Source: Actinomycetota bacterium
GTDB taxonomy: Bacteria; Actinomycetota; Actinomycetes; S36-B12
Length of the DNA stretch: 64,000 nt
Direction: 5' to 3'
NCBI GenBank assembly: GCA_030684515.1
Contig: JAUXVJ010000009.1
Location: forward strand, 679,517 to 743,516
Of this stretch, positions 51,717 through 59,311 are shown one piece after another. Position numbers and translations under genes: made by a program. The stretch's first letter is position 1; each line of letters begins with the position of its first letter. The notes under the pieces are model-generated. The model saw only the letters and a list, made by a program, of their open reading frames with translations. It did not search any database and was not told the DNA's origin.

Positions 51717-53282
51717 ATGGCAACTGACGGTCAATCCCTGAGTTTCGGGCAGTTCCTGCTCGCCCTGCGGCGGTGGTGGTGGATCCCGCTGATCACGCTG
51801 ATCCTGGGTGGCGCGGCCGGCTATGGCTACGCGGCGCAGGAGACGCCGATGTATCAAGCCTCGGCCACGGTCACGCTTGAAGCGCTGGCCAGTGCTAGCC
51901 CTGAATTCAATGTGGTGAGCAGCTACGAGATGCAGTCCAACATCGACGTGCTCAACTCGGGTCAGACAGCCGAACTCGTGCGGGCTAAGCTCGGTGACAT
52001 TGGCCCGGCCTCGGCATCTGCAAGCTATGGCGGCACGGCGAACATCACGATCACGGGCACCGCACAGTCAGCCGAGGATGCTGCACGCATCGCCAATGCC
52101 TATGCATCCGCGTTCGGCGACATCGTCAAGGACGCCGACAGTTCTCGGAACCAGACGGCGATCACCGTCATTGAGTCCCGGATGAACGACTTGAATGCGC
52201 AGATCGCAGCGATCCAGCGAAAGAATCCCGAGCCAACCCAGAAGACTGACGAAGACATCGCCGCCCTGCGTACACAAGTGCGGACCTACGAGCAGCAGAT
52301 CGTCAACTTGCAGGATCAGGCCGCATTCATCGCGCAGGGCCGCGTTTCGATCCTTGATTCCGCGGTTGCGCCATCGGGGCCGTATGCACCTGCCCCGAGG
52401 CGCTCGGCTGGATTTGGAGCCTTGCTTGGCCTGCTGATCGGTTTCGGCATCATCGTGATTCGTCAGGTGCTTGATCGCGCCATCGCCAACGCAGAAGACT
52501 TCGATGACGCGTCAAGTGGTTTGCCGATCCTGGGCAGCGTGCCGCTGGACGCAGAGTGGGGTTCGGCTTCTGATACCCATCTGGTGATGCTGGAGGCCCC
52601 GGCTACCAATCAGGCGGAGTCCTATCGGACTCTGCGCACCGCCTTGCAGTATGTGCGCGTGGATGACCCCATCCGACTGCTACAGATCACCAGCCCCGAC
52701 GCACAGGATGGCAAGACCACAACGGCGGCCAACCTCGCCGTTGCCCTGGCACTTACCGGGCGACGGGTTCTGCTCGTGGATCTGGACCTGCGTCGGCCAC
52801 GTCTGCACGAGTTCTTTGGCAAGAACAACGGTGCTGGGTTCACCTCACTGGTCGGCAATCGCGACATCTGGAACGATGCCATCACGAATGTGGAAGAAGT
52901 GAATGGTCTTTCGCTCCTCCCCTCAGGCCCCATTCCCGACCACCCCGCAGAGTTGCTCGAGAGTGGCGGCGCCCGCGAACTGATCGAAGTTCTCGGCCAC
53001 AGCTTCGACATCGTGATCGTGGACAGTCCGCCGATCCTTGGCTTGAGCGATGCCTTGGTCATCTCGTCGATGGTCGACGCAACTTTGCTCGTTGCCCGAG
53101 CCGGCAGTGTCACCCGCCACGGACTGAAGGCTGCGGTGGAGAGCATGCGACGTGTCAATGCGCCACTCATCGGTGCAGTTGTCAATGCAGTCGGGATGTC
53201 CAAGCACCTTGGATATGGATACGGCTACAACTATGGCTCGTACTACGGAAAGAGCTACGGCAGTGGCGGCGCAGGCAAGTAG
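51717..53282 (+). CDS. Polysaccharide co-polymerase with BY-kinase domain (Wzz/Wzc-like)
   Basis: This 521-residue inner-membrane protein controls polymer length and export. The N-terminal Wzz domain runs from a helix at about residues 18-36 (WWWIPLITLILGGAAG) through YQASATVTLEALASASPEFN to a second helix at about 222-244 (GALLGLLIGFGIIVIRQV), with an extracellular coiled-coil-like region between. The cytoplasmic kinase has Walker A (SPDAQDGKTTTAANLAVAL), Walker A' (VLLVDLDLRRPRLH) and Walker B (IVIVDSPPILG). The C-terminus has the Tyr-rich autophosphorylation tail (YGYGYNYGSYYGKSYG). It is followed 5 bp later by the HprK-like gene. This is the complete counterpart of the kinase half of 20117-21535. 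Confidence 0.93.
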   Translation: MATDGQSLSFGQFLLALRRWWWIPLITLILGGAAGYGYAAQETPMYQASATVTLEALASASPEFNVVSSYEMQSNIDVLNSGQTAELVRAKLGDIGPASASASYGGTANITITGTAQSAEDAARIANAYASAFGDIVKDADSSRNQTAITVIESRMNDLNAQIAAIQRKNPEPTQKTDEDIAALRTQVRTYEQQIVNLQDQAAFIAQGRVSILDSAVAPSGPYAPAPRRSAGFGALLGLLIGFGIIVIRQVLDRAIANAEDFDDASSGLPILGSVPLDAEWGSASDTHLVMLEAPATNQAESYRTLRTALQYVRVDDPIRLLQITSPDAQDGKTTTAANLAVALALTGRRVLLVDLDLRRPRLHEFFGKNNGAGFTSLVGNRDIWNDAITNVEEVNGLSLLPSGPIPDHPAELLESGGARELIEVLGHSFDIVIVDSPPILGLSDALVISSMVDATLLVARAGSVTRHGLKAAVESMRRVNAPLIGAVVNAVGMSKHLGYGYGYNYGSYYGKSYGSGGAGK

Positions 53283-53287
53283 CACCG

Positions 53288-54028
53288 ATGTCCACGGAAC
53301 CCACGGTGGAGTTTCGCGCCATAGCCGAAGATGGCGCCAGCATTCGCGTGCTGGTGCAAAGCGGGGCCCCGGATTCACTGATCGACTACCTCCCAGCACG
53401 AGGGCTTCTCGAGTCGGGGATCGACACTGAGACTGAACCCGAAATCACGCTTGACCTCGAACTGGTGTCAGACATCGGCAAGGCCTACCTGGAGTCATCG
53501 CTTGGGCACTTCGCTGCATCGCATCTGCAGGATGACGTAGCAATTCACTCCGCATTGATTCGTGCCGGTGACCAGCTGGTGATGCTGCCGGCGCCGTCGC
53601 TGTCGGGCAAGACCTCTCTGTGTGTAGCGGCTCGTCAGGCAGGGCATGAAGTGCTTGGCGACGAATATGTCCTGGTCAATCCATCAACAGGTTTCATCTC
53701 GACCTGGTCTCGAGACATGCGCATTCGCACGCAGGGGGCTTGGCGCAAGGAGGCAATCGATCGCCAGTCAGGTCCGCTGCATGTGACATTGGTGGCGGTC
53801 CTTCGCTTCGTTGAGCCAGGTGCACCTGATGGCGATCCGCTGAGTTTTCGGCAGCTGAGCCCAGGCGAATTGGCTGTCGAGCTGATCAGCAATTGCGTGA
53901 GTGTGCAGTATCGACCAGAGGATTCACTTGCTGCAGCAATGGCGATTGCGCGCAATACGCCGGGCATTCTCGGTGAGCGAGGTGAAGCTGGGCCCGCATT
54001 GAGCGCATTGCTCAATCTTCGGCTATGA
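53288..54028 (+). CDS. HPr kinase-like P-loop protein
   Basis: This 246-residue protein contains an HprK/P-type ATPase loop, LPAPSLSGKTSLCVAARQAG, followed by EVLGDEYVLVNPSTG, where HPr kinases have an acidic strand (sDD.v). N- and C-terminal parts (VEFRAIAEDGASIRVLVQSG; QYRPEDSLAAAMAIARN) are not recognised further. Such HprK-related kinases occur with PqqD-like and NTP_transf_5 proteins in exopolysaccharide and RiPP loci. Here they occur within 8 kb of one another, on one side of a tyrosine autokinase. It starts 5 bp after the autokinase stop. The target is unknown. Its 3' end overlaps the convergent OYE gene by 6 bp. Confidence 0.75.
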   Translation: MSTEPTVEFRAIAEDGASIRVLVQSGAPDSLIDYLPARGLLESGIDTETEPEITLDLELVSDIGKAYLESSLGHFAASHLQDDVAIHSALIRAGDQLVMLPAPSLSGKTSLCVAARQAGHEVLGDEYVLVNPSTGFISTWSRDMRIRTQGAWRKEAIDRQSGPLHVTLVAVLRFVEPGAPDGDPLSFRQLSPGELAVELISNCVSVQYRPEDSLAAAMAIARNTPGILGERGEAGPALSALLNLRL

Positions 54029-55093
54029 AACCCAGCTGGCGCCGCGGCCCATCTGCTTGGACCACTGCACGCGCACACCTAATTCGTGCGCGGCACGCAA
54101 TGGCCAGTGTGGATCGCGCAGCATCTGACGGCCCAGGAAGACCGCGTCTGCTTTGCCAGATTCGAGAATGTGCTCGGCCTGCTCTGGCGACGTGATGCGT
54201 CCGACGGCTCCCGTGAGAATTCCGGTGTGCTTGCGCACCTGCTCGGCGAGATCGATTTGATAGTTCACTTCATCCGGGATCACCGCGTCCGCTGCACTGC
54301 CGCCAGATGAGGTGTCAATGAAGTCAATGCCGAGTTGATCGAGCTCCTTGACGAACTGCACGCTCTGGTCAATATCCCATGCACCGTCAACCCAATCGGT
54401 TGCCGAGATGCGAACGAATACCGGCTTGTCCTGCGGAAATGCTTCGCGCACAGCAGAGGCGACTGCAAGTGGGAAGCGCATTCGGTTCGCAAGTGTTCCG
54501 CCGTACTCGTCGGTGCGGAAATTGCTGAGTGGTGAGAGGAACTGATGCAGTAAATAGCCGTGAGCGGCGTGGATCTCCACCACGTCAAAGCCGGCAGCGT
54601 CAGCCCGAATGGCAGCCTCGGCAAAGGCCTGAGCAGTGGCATGAATCTCATCGACCGTCATCTCATGCGGCACTTCGTAACCTTGAAAAGCCACCGCAGA
54701 TGGAGCCTGGGCGATCCAGCCACCGTCGGCAATGGAGACGTGCTTTCCGCCGTTCCACGATGCAGCCATCGAGGCCTTGCGCCCGGCATGGGCGAGTTGA
54801 ATTCCGGCCTTGACGTCCTGGGAATGAATGAAGTCCACAATGCGTGCCCAGGCTGTGACCTGCTCCTGGTTCCAGATGCCGGGGCAGTCGGGGCTGATCC
54901 GAGCCTCCGGAAGCACTCCGGTTGCCTCGGCCATCACCAGGCCTGCCTTGCCTGTGGCGTACGCACCGAGAGTGACCAGATGCCAATCACCGACGATGCC
55001 GTCCACCGCTGAGTACTGGCACATCGGAGCGAGCCAGGCCCGGTTGGGAAACTCGACGCCGCGAATGGTCAATGGAGTGAACAGGACAGTCAT
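54023..55093 (-). CDS. NADH:flavin oxidoreductase, Old Yellow Enzyme family (YqjM type)
   Basis: This gives 356 residues from ATG 55093, preceded by GAGG; the open frame extends to 55117. It is an FMN-dependent ene-reductase. FPNRAWLAPMCQYSAVDGIV, the catalytic His pair context EIHAAHGYLLHQFLSPLSN (H-x2-H), KAGIQLAHAGRKAS, PVFVRISATDWVDG and GKADAVFLGRQMLRDPHW match the YqjM/NamA branch. It reduces activated C=C bonds; its physiological substrate is unknown. It is convergent with the HprK-like gene and marks the right end of the glycan region. Confidence 0.92.
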   Translation of the reverse strand: MTVLFTPLTIRGVEFPNRAWLAPMCQYSAVDGIVGDWHLVTLGAYATGKAGLVMAEATGVLPEARISPDCPGIWNQEQVTAWARIVDFIHSQDVKAGIQLAHAGRKASMAASWNGGKHVSIADGGWIAQAPSAVAFQGYEVPHEMTVDEIHATAQAFAEAAIRADAAGFDVVEIHAAHGYLLHQFLSPLSNFRTDEYGGTLANRMRFPLAVASAVREAFPQDKPVFVRISATDWVDGAWDIDQSVQFVKELDQLGIDFIDTSSGGSAADAVIPDEVNYQIDLAEQVRKHTGILTGAVGRITSPEQAEHILESGKADAVFLGRQMLRDPHWPLRAAHELGVRVQWSKQMGRGASWVS

Positions 55094-55151
55094 AGGAGCC
55101 TCATCGCAATCTGGCAAGTGGTTGAACGGTCAACACTAGTTCGCGGCACAT

Positions 55152-55157
55152 TAGGCT
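55152..55157 (+). promoter_or_regulatory. -10 box seven bases before ATG 55165 (leaderless type)
   Basis: TAGGCT, seven bases, then ATG. There is no ribosome binding site. The spacing is one longer than at most other sites of this kind in the window. Confidence 0.4.
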
Positions 55158-55164
55158 GAACGCG

Positions 55165-55491
55165 ATGTCCGCCAACAGCGAAGAGCCGCTTGCATCTGTG
55201 CACCCAATCGCTGCACGGCGTCGCAAGCGACTCAATCTCACGCAATGGCCGATCACCGTTGTCTTGATCGGCGTTGGCCTGTCGTTGATTGTGGTCGCCT
55301 TCGTCTCCTTCCGACGCGGTTCGATCATGCTGTCGGCCTTCGTCACCCTTGCGCTCTTCTTGCGCTTGATCCTCTCCGACTCTGAGGCGGGGTGGTTGGT
55401 CGTGCGAAGCAAGAAGATTGACGTGGCGACTTTGGCCGTGCTGGCTGTCGGCCTCACAGTGATGTCCTTCTGGGTACCGAATCCTTCGTAG
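55165..55491 (+). CDS. DUF3017 small membrane protein
   Basis: This 108-residue protein has three hydrophobic stretches (WPITVVLIGVGLSLIVVAFV, SAFVTLALFLRLILSDSE, VATLAVLAVGLTVMSFWVP), and the motif FRRGSIMLSAFVTLALFLRL fits DUF3017. In several actinobacteria this gene sits between folD and mdh. Here it is separated from folD by about 47 kb but is still only 5 kb from mdh, which helps to define the ends of the inserted region. Function is unknown. It ends back to back with the GDSL gene. Confidence 0.85.
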   Translation: MSANSEEPLASVHPIAARRRKRLNLTQWPITVVLIGVGLSLIVVAFVSFRRGSIMLSAFVTLALFLRLILSDSEAGWLVVRSKKIDVATLAVLAVGLTVMSFWVPNPS

Positions 55492-56223
55492 TCAGCGCGA
55501 GAAGCCGGACGCCGAATCGTGTCGCAGCATCGAGACCACTGTCGGTAGGAGTCGTGCTGATCTCTTCAGCGCCCACGGCACTCCATGGGCTGCCAGCCAC
55601 CAGCCTGGGCGCGCCTGCTCTACCGAAGGCTGCTTGGCGGCACCGATAACAGGAATGCCAAGCAGGACGGCAGTCTGCTCTGCGAGTGCTTGGTATCCGC
55701 ACGGAGAGGGATGAACGCGATCTGAAGCCAGATGCCTGGCCAGATAGGCACCTTCGTCGTTCCACCGATCAAGGATGCAGACCTCGCTGTCGTGTGCGGC
55801 CTGAACGATTGCGCAGTTGAGTAGTTCTATTCGCTGCCGCAGATGTGGACGCAACACTCGTGGTATCTGGCAAGTGCGAGAAATATCGGGCAATGTGGCC
55901 ACGACCACACTTGAGGCCGCGGCTTGCAGAGTGCTGAGTGACTTGCGAAGTTCAGTGGAGAACTGCGTGGCGTCAAAGCCTCGACAGATTGCGTCATTGC
56001 CGCCGATGCTGACCAGCGCGATATCGGGCTTTGCGATGACTGTCGCGCCCACTTGGCTCTTTGCCATCTCGCTCAGTCGAGCTCCTGGCCACGCCAGGCG
56101 CTGATGGTGAGCACTGCCGATGGCAGTCGCCAGCCGTCCAGACCAACCCGGGCCAACGCCCGCACCGCGCACATCTCCGACTCCAAAGGAGATGCTGTCG
56201 CCCAAGGCAACGATGGTCGTCAT
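55492..56223 (-). CDS. SGNH/GDSL-family hydrolase
   Basis: This 243-residue hydrolase has the GDSL block at the N-terminus (VALGDSISFGVGD, nucleophile Ser), a Gly in the WPGARLSEM block, the Asn in block III (LVSIGGNDAICRG) and the catalytic Asp-x-x-His in block V (SDRVHPSPCGYQALAE). No signal peptide is seen, so it is likely cytoplasmic. Substrates of the family are acyl or acetyl esters; an O-acetyl esterase acting on a sugar is possible. Its start overlaps the GT4 gene by 4 bp (ATGA), so the two are coupled. Confidence 0.88.
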   Translation of the reverse strand: MTTIVALGDSISFGVGDVRGAGVGPGWSGRLATAIGSAHHQRLAWPGARLSEMAKSQVGATVIAKPDIALVSIGGNDAICRGFDATQFSTELRKSLSTLQAAASSVVVATLPDISRTCQIPRVLRPHLRQRIELLNCAIVQAAHDSEVCILDRWNDEGAYLARHLASDRVHPSPCGYQALAEQTAVLLGIPVIGAAKQPSVEQARPGWWLAAHGVPWALKRSARLLPTVVSMLRHDSASGFSR

Positions 56224-57335
56224 GCGAACTCATCGATTCGCGTGGTCAATCCTTGAAGCGCCAACATGCTTGCCGCGGAACGTCGCCATGTGAATTCACG
56301 TGCCCGCTCACGCGCTAGCTCACGGATGCCAACACGTGAAGTGAGTTCCAAGATGCCCTCGGCCCACGCTCGGGCATCCAGGGGCAGAGCCCTGCCGCCA
56401 AGCACACCGCACACTTCTGGAACTGCGGAAGCTTGATTTGATATCACTGGGGTGCCACTGGCCAGTGACTCCAGCGCGGCCAGTCCAAACGTCTCGATCG
56501 GCCCGGGTGCCAGCAGGACATCGGCGCTGGCCAGGACGCGAGCGAGCGCATCTCTATTGGTGATGAAGCCCAACATGCTCGCAGGCAGGGCTTCGCTGCG
56601 TCGTTGCAACACCTGCTCGAGAGGTCCGCTACCGGCGATGACCAGGTGCGCATCGACACCGAGTTCGCAGAGAGCTTTCAGTGCATCGAGTGCGAACTCC
56701 GGCTGCTTCTCCTTGCTCAGTCGGCTGCAAAGAACCAAGATCATCTGGGCGTTGAACTGATCTCGCCACACCCCGCTCCAGCGTCTTGGGTGGAATGCGG
56801 CCAGATCAACGCCGAGCGGTATTCGCGTGTACGGGATATCCAAGCGGTCGAACTCTTCGCCAGCGAACCTGGTTGTGCACACAAGATGATCGACGCGATT
56901 GGCCGCCCGCCGATTGAGGCGATCGGCCAGTTCGATGTCGTTGAGTGCGCCAGCAAAGGCTCGGATGACTCCGTCTATGCGCTCGTGAGCCACAAGTGTT
57001 GTCTGCACGTCACGCTTGCGCGCCCAATCCGTGATCGGAATGAGCGTCGTACGATCAGAGAGTTCTATGGCGTCGGGATTGATGTGCTGCAGCAACTCGC
57101 GTACCCGACGCAGGCGCCAGATCAGACGATAGCCACCCGAGCTTGGTATTTGCGGGCTGAGAATCTCATGGGTCGTGACATTTCCCTTGGTGGAAGTGTG
57201 ACTGCGATCCGAAGGAATGATGATGTGCGCGCTGTGCCCGATTCGCTCGTACTCAAGTGCCAATGCATTCACGGTTGTGCGCAGACCACCGCTGCGCGGT
57301 CCGTAGAAGTTGGCCAAGTGCGCGACGGTGGCCAT
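56220..57335 (-). CDS. Family 4 glycosyltransferase
   Basis: This gives 371 residues from ATG 57335 (an alternative ATG at 57350 lies inside the upstream gene). The acceptor side has VAHLANFYGPRSGGLRTTVN, the domain boundary is MILVLCSRLSKEKQPEFALDA, and the donor site is VLLAPGPIETFGLAALESLASG. These match the mannosyltransferase-like GT4 group. It is coupled with the GDSL gene downstream (ATGA) and lies directly after the MgtA-like gene, suggesting both act on the same envelope glycolipid. Confidence 0.88.
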   Translation of the reverse strand: MATVAHLANFYGPRSGGLRTTVNALALEYERIGHSAHIIIPSDRSHTSTKGNVTTHEILSPQIPSSGGYRLIWRLRRVRELLQHINPDAIELSDRTTLIPITDWARKRDVQTTLVAHERIDGVIRAFAGALNDIELADRLNRRAANRVDHLVCTTRFAGEEFDRLDIPYTRIPLGVDLAAFHPRRWSGVWRDQFNAQMILVLCSRLSKEKQPEFALDALKALCELGVDAHLVIAGSGPLEQVLQRRSEALPASMLGFITNRDALARVLASADVLLAPGPIETFGLAALESLASGTPVISNQASAVPEVCGVLGGRALPLDARAWAEGILELTSRVGIRELARERAREFTWRRSAASMLALQGLTTRIDEFA

Positions 57336-57336
57336 G

Positions 57337-58458
57337 TCAGGCAGCCACATTCAGGCGGTAGGCCATCGATGCGTCGGCGTAGTGCCCGATCAGTTCGTCC
57401 GTGAGCTTGTGCCAACTGCGTTCAGCGACCTGTTGCTGGGCAGCTTCCACAATCGCGTTGCGAAGGGGTTCGTCGCCCAGAAGTCGACAGACCTGCTCCT
57501 TCATGGATGCCCGACTGCCTGGCGTGTAGAGCAAGCCCGTCCGGCCATCCTCGATCAGGTCGAGCGGACCACCAGTGCGCGGGGCGACAACTGGCACTCC
57601 TGAGGCCATGGCCTCTTGAATCACCTGGCAGAAGGTCTCCAACTCGCCGGATGCCACGAGCACGTCCAGACTGGCGAAGGCAGCCGCCAGATCCAAACCG
57701 AGCAAGCGCCCCGTGAACTGCGCCCGGGGCATCAGCCGTTGGAGCTCTTCGCGACTTGGCCCGTCACCAACGACAAGAACTTCAAGCTCTCCGGCTGCCG
57801 CAAGTTCGGCCAAGATATGCACGTTCTTCTCCGGCGCCAAACGACCCACAAAGCCAACCCGAGGCATTCCTGCCGAGCGCGCCGGCACAAGTGCCGAGTG
57901 AACATGCCGCAAGGGCGAGAACTGAGTGAGATCGACCCCGCGGCCCCACAGGCGAATGCGGTCGACTTGCAGGCTCTTGAGGTACAACTCCGAGGCGCGA
58001 GAGGGGGCCAGAGTGAGATCGGCATGCTGATGAATGCGTCGGATCACCCCGTCGGCCAGAAAAGAGACAGATCCAAGTCGGTAGTGATTTGCGAATCCAG
58101 AAATGTGGGTTTGGAAGATCGCAACGCTCGGGATGTGCAGCATTCGTGCGGCGTTCAGCACCTTTCTTCCGAGCGCCATCGGTGACGCAAGGTGCACAAC
58201 AGTCGCGCCGAACTCCTCGAGCACGCTCGCTATGTGATGCGTGCGCGGCAGTGCGATGTCGATCTCTGCTCCTGGCAATTCAAAGGAGCGAACCCGATGT
58301 ACAGGGATGCCCTCGAAATCATCTGTGGGATAGCTGTCGGGGGCGATGATCAGACTGGGAATGGCTCGTTTGTGCAATTCGCGCGCGACCTGCACGACTG
58401 AATTTGCTACGCCATTGACTCGAGGACTGAAGGACTCGGCAGCGATTGCAACGCGCAT
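57337..58458 (-). CDS. GDP-mannose-dependent alpha-mannosyltransferase (MgtA-like GT4)
   Basis: This encodes 373 residues from ATG 58458; the open frame runs up to 58710 but the family start is MRVAIAAESFSPRVNGVANS. Further motifs are HLASPMALGRKVLNAARML, the IFQTHISGFANHYRLG acceptor loop, VGFVGRLAPEKNVHILAELA and SGELETFCQVIQEAMASGVP, all as in mycobacterial and corynebacterial MgtA, which mannosylates glycolipids of the lipomannan pathway. A related role is likely. The acceptor in this organism is not known. Confidence 0.9.
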   Translation of the reverse strand: MRVAIAAESFSPRVNGVANSVVQVARELHKRAIPSLIIAPDSYPTDDFEGIPVHRVRSFELPGAEIDIALPRTHHIASVLEEFGATVVHLASPMALGRKVLNAARMLHIPSVAIFQTHISGFANHYRLGSVSFLADGVIRRIHQHADLTLAPSRASELYLKSLQVDRIRLWGRGVDLTQFSPLRHVHSALVPARSAGMPRVGFVGRLAPEKNVHILAELAAAGELEVLVVGDGPSREELQRLMPRAQFTGRLLGLDLAAAFASLDVLVASGELETFCQVIQEAMASGVPVVAPRTGGPLDLIEDGRTGLLYTPGSRASMKEQVCRLLGDEPLRNAIVEAAQQQVAERSWHKLTDELIGHYADASMAYRLNVAA

Positions 58459-58578
58459 AGCCTTATCAAGCCTGATGGACAAGATGAGAGGCAATGCGTA
58501 ATGCAACGTGTTGGAAAACCCTTGGCGAACAAACAACTTTGGCGAACTCAAGATGCCCGGCCTTGGTGCACGTGGACT

Positions 58579-58584
58579 TAGCGT
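58579..58584 (+). promoter_or_regulatory. -10 box six bases before ATG 58591 (leaderless type)
   Basis: TAGCGT, six bases, then ATG. No ribosome binding site is present. Confidence 0.4.
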
Positions 58585-58590
58585 GCAGAC

Positions 58591-59304
58591 ATGGTCGCAG
58601 CTGCGTTCTTTGATCTCGACAACACATTGGTCCGCGGTTCCTCGCTGTTTCACTTCGGGATGTATCTCAGTCGTGCCGGTGTCATCAATCCCATTCACGT
58701 TCTCCGCCACCTAGGCAAGCAACTGGTGTACGTGCATCAAGGGGGAGAACGCGAAGGCATGCCAACGGACATCGCCAAGCGCATGCTGCAGCTTGTGCGT
58801 GGACGTTCTCAGTCTGAGCTTCGTTCGCACGCACGTACCTTCGTGAGCATGCACTTGCGAGAGCATCTCGTTGCCTCTGCGTTGGCTGAAGTGATGGCAT
58901 TCCAGTTTCGCGGTATTCCTGTCGTCCTGGCCACCGCAAGCCCACAGGACCTTGCAGATGCCATCGCCGCAGAACTGGGTCTTGCTGGAGCGGTCGGCAC
59001 GATTGCCGAGGTTCGAGACGGCAAGTACACAGGGCTGCTCGGATCGCCAATTGCGCATGGTCTGCAGAAGGCGCGTCGAGTGCAGGCGCTGATGGCGCAG
59101 CAGCAATGGACTGCTCAGGATAGCTGGGCCTTCACGGACTCGGTGCATGATCTTCCGCTACTGGCAAGCGTGGGCCACCCGGTCGTGGTCAATCCGGATC
59201 GCCATCTCACCAGGCTTGCCGAACTCAACAGCTGGCCAATCCTGCCGGGCTCCGGTGGACCCGTGCGACCAGCGCGCGCACCGAGCAAGGTTCTTTTGCC
59301 ATAG
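58591..59304 (+). CDS. HAD-IB family phosphatase
   Basis: This 237-residue protein has the HAD catalytic Asp pair in AAFFDLDNTLVRGSSLF, a Thr/Ser in VVLATASPQDLADAI and the loop III region AFTDSVHDLPLLASVGHPV, typical of the HAD-IB (SerB-like) group. A helical cap of about 70 residues is inserted between motifs I and II. The actual substrate (phospholipid head-group or phosphoserine-like) is unknown. It lies just before hisC in the same direction, with a gap of 7 bp. Confidence 0.87.
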   Translation: MVAAAFFDLDNTLVRGSSLFHFGMYLSRAGVINPIHVLRHLGKQLVYVHQGGEREGMPTDIAKRMLQLVRGRSQSELRSHARTFVSMHLREHLVASALAEVMAFQFRGIPVVLATASPQDLADAIAAELGLAGAVGTIAEVRDGKYTGLLGSPIAHGLQKARRVQALMAQQQWTAQDSWAFTDSVHDLPLLASVGHPVVVNPDRHLTRLAELNSWPILPGSGGPVRPARAPSKVLLP

Positions 59305-59311
59305 TTCACCA

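Noticed and set aside
58459..58710. N-terminal extension of the MgtA-like frame
   Set aside because: The family start is at 58458. The extension is antisense to the HAD-IB gene and has no domain.
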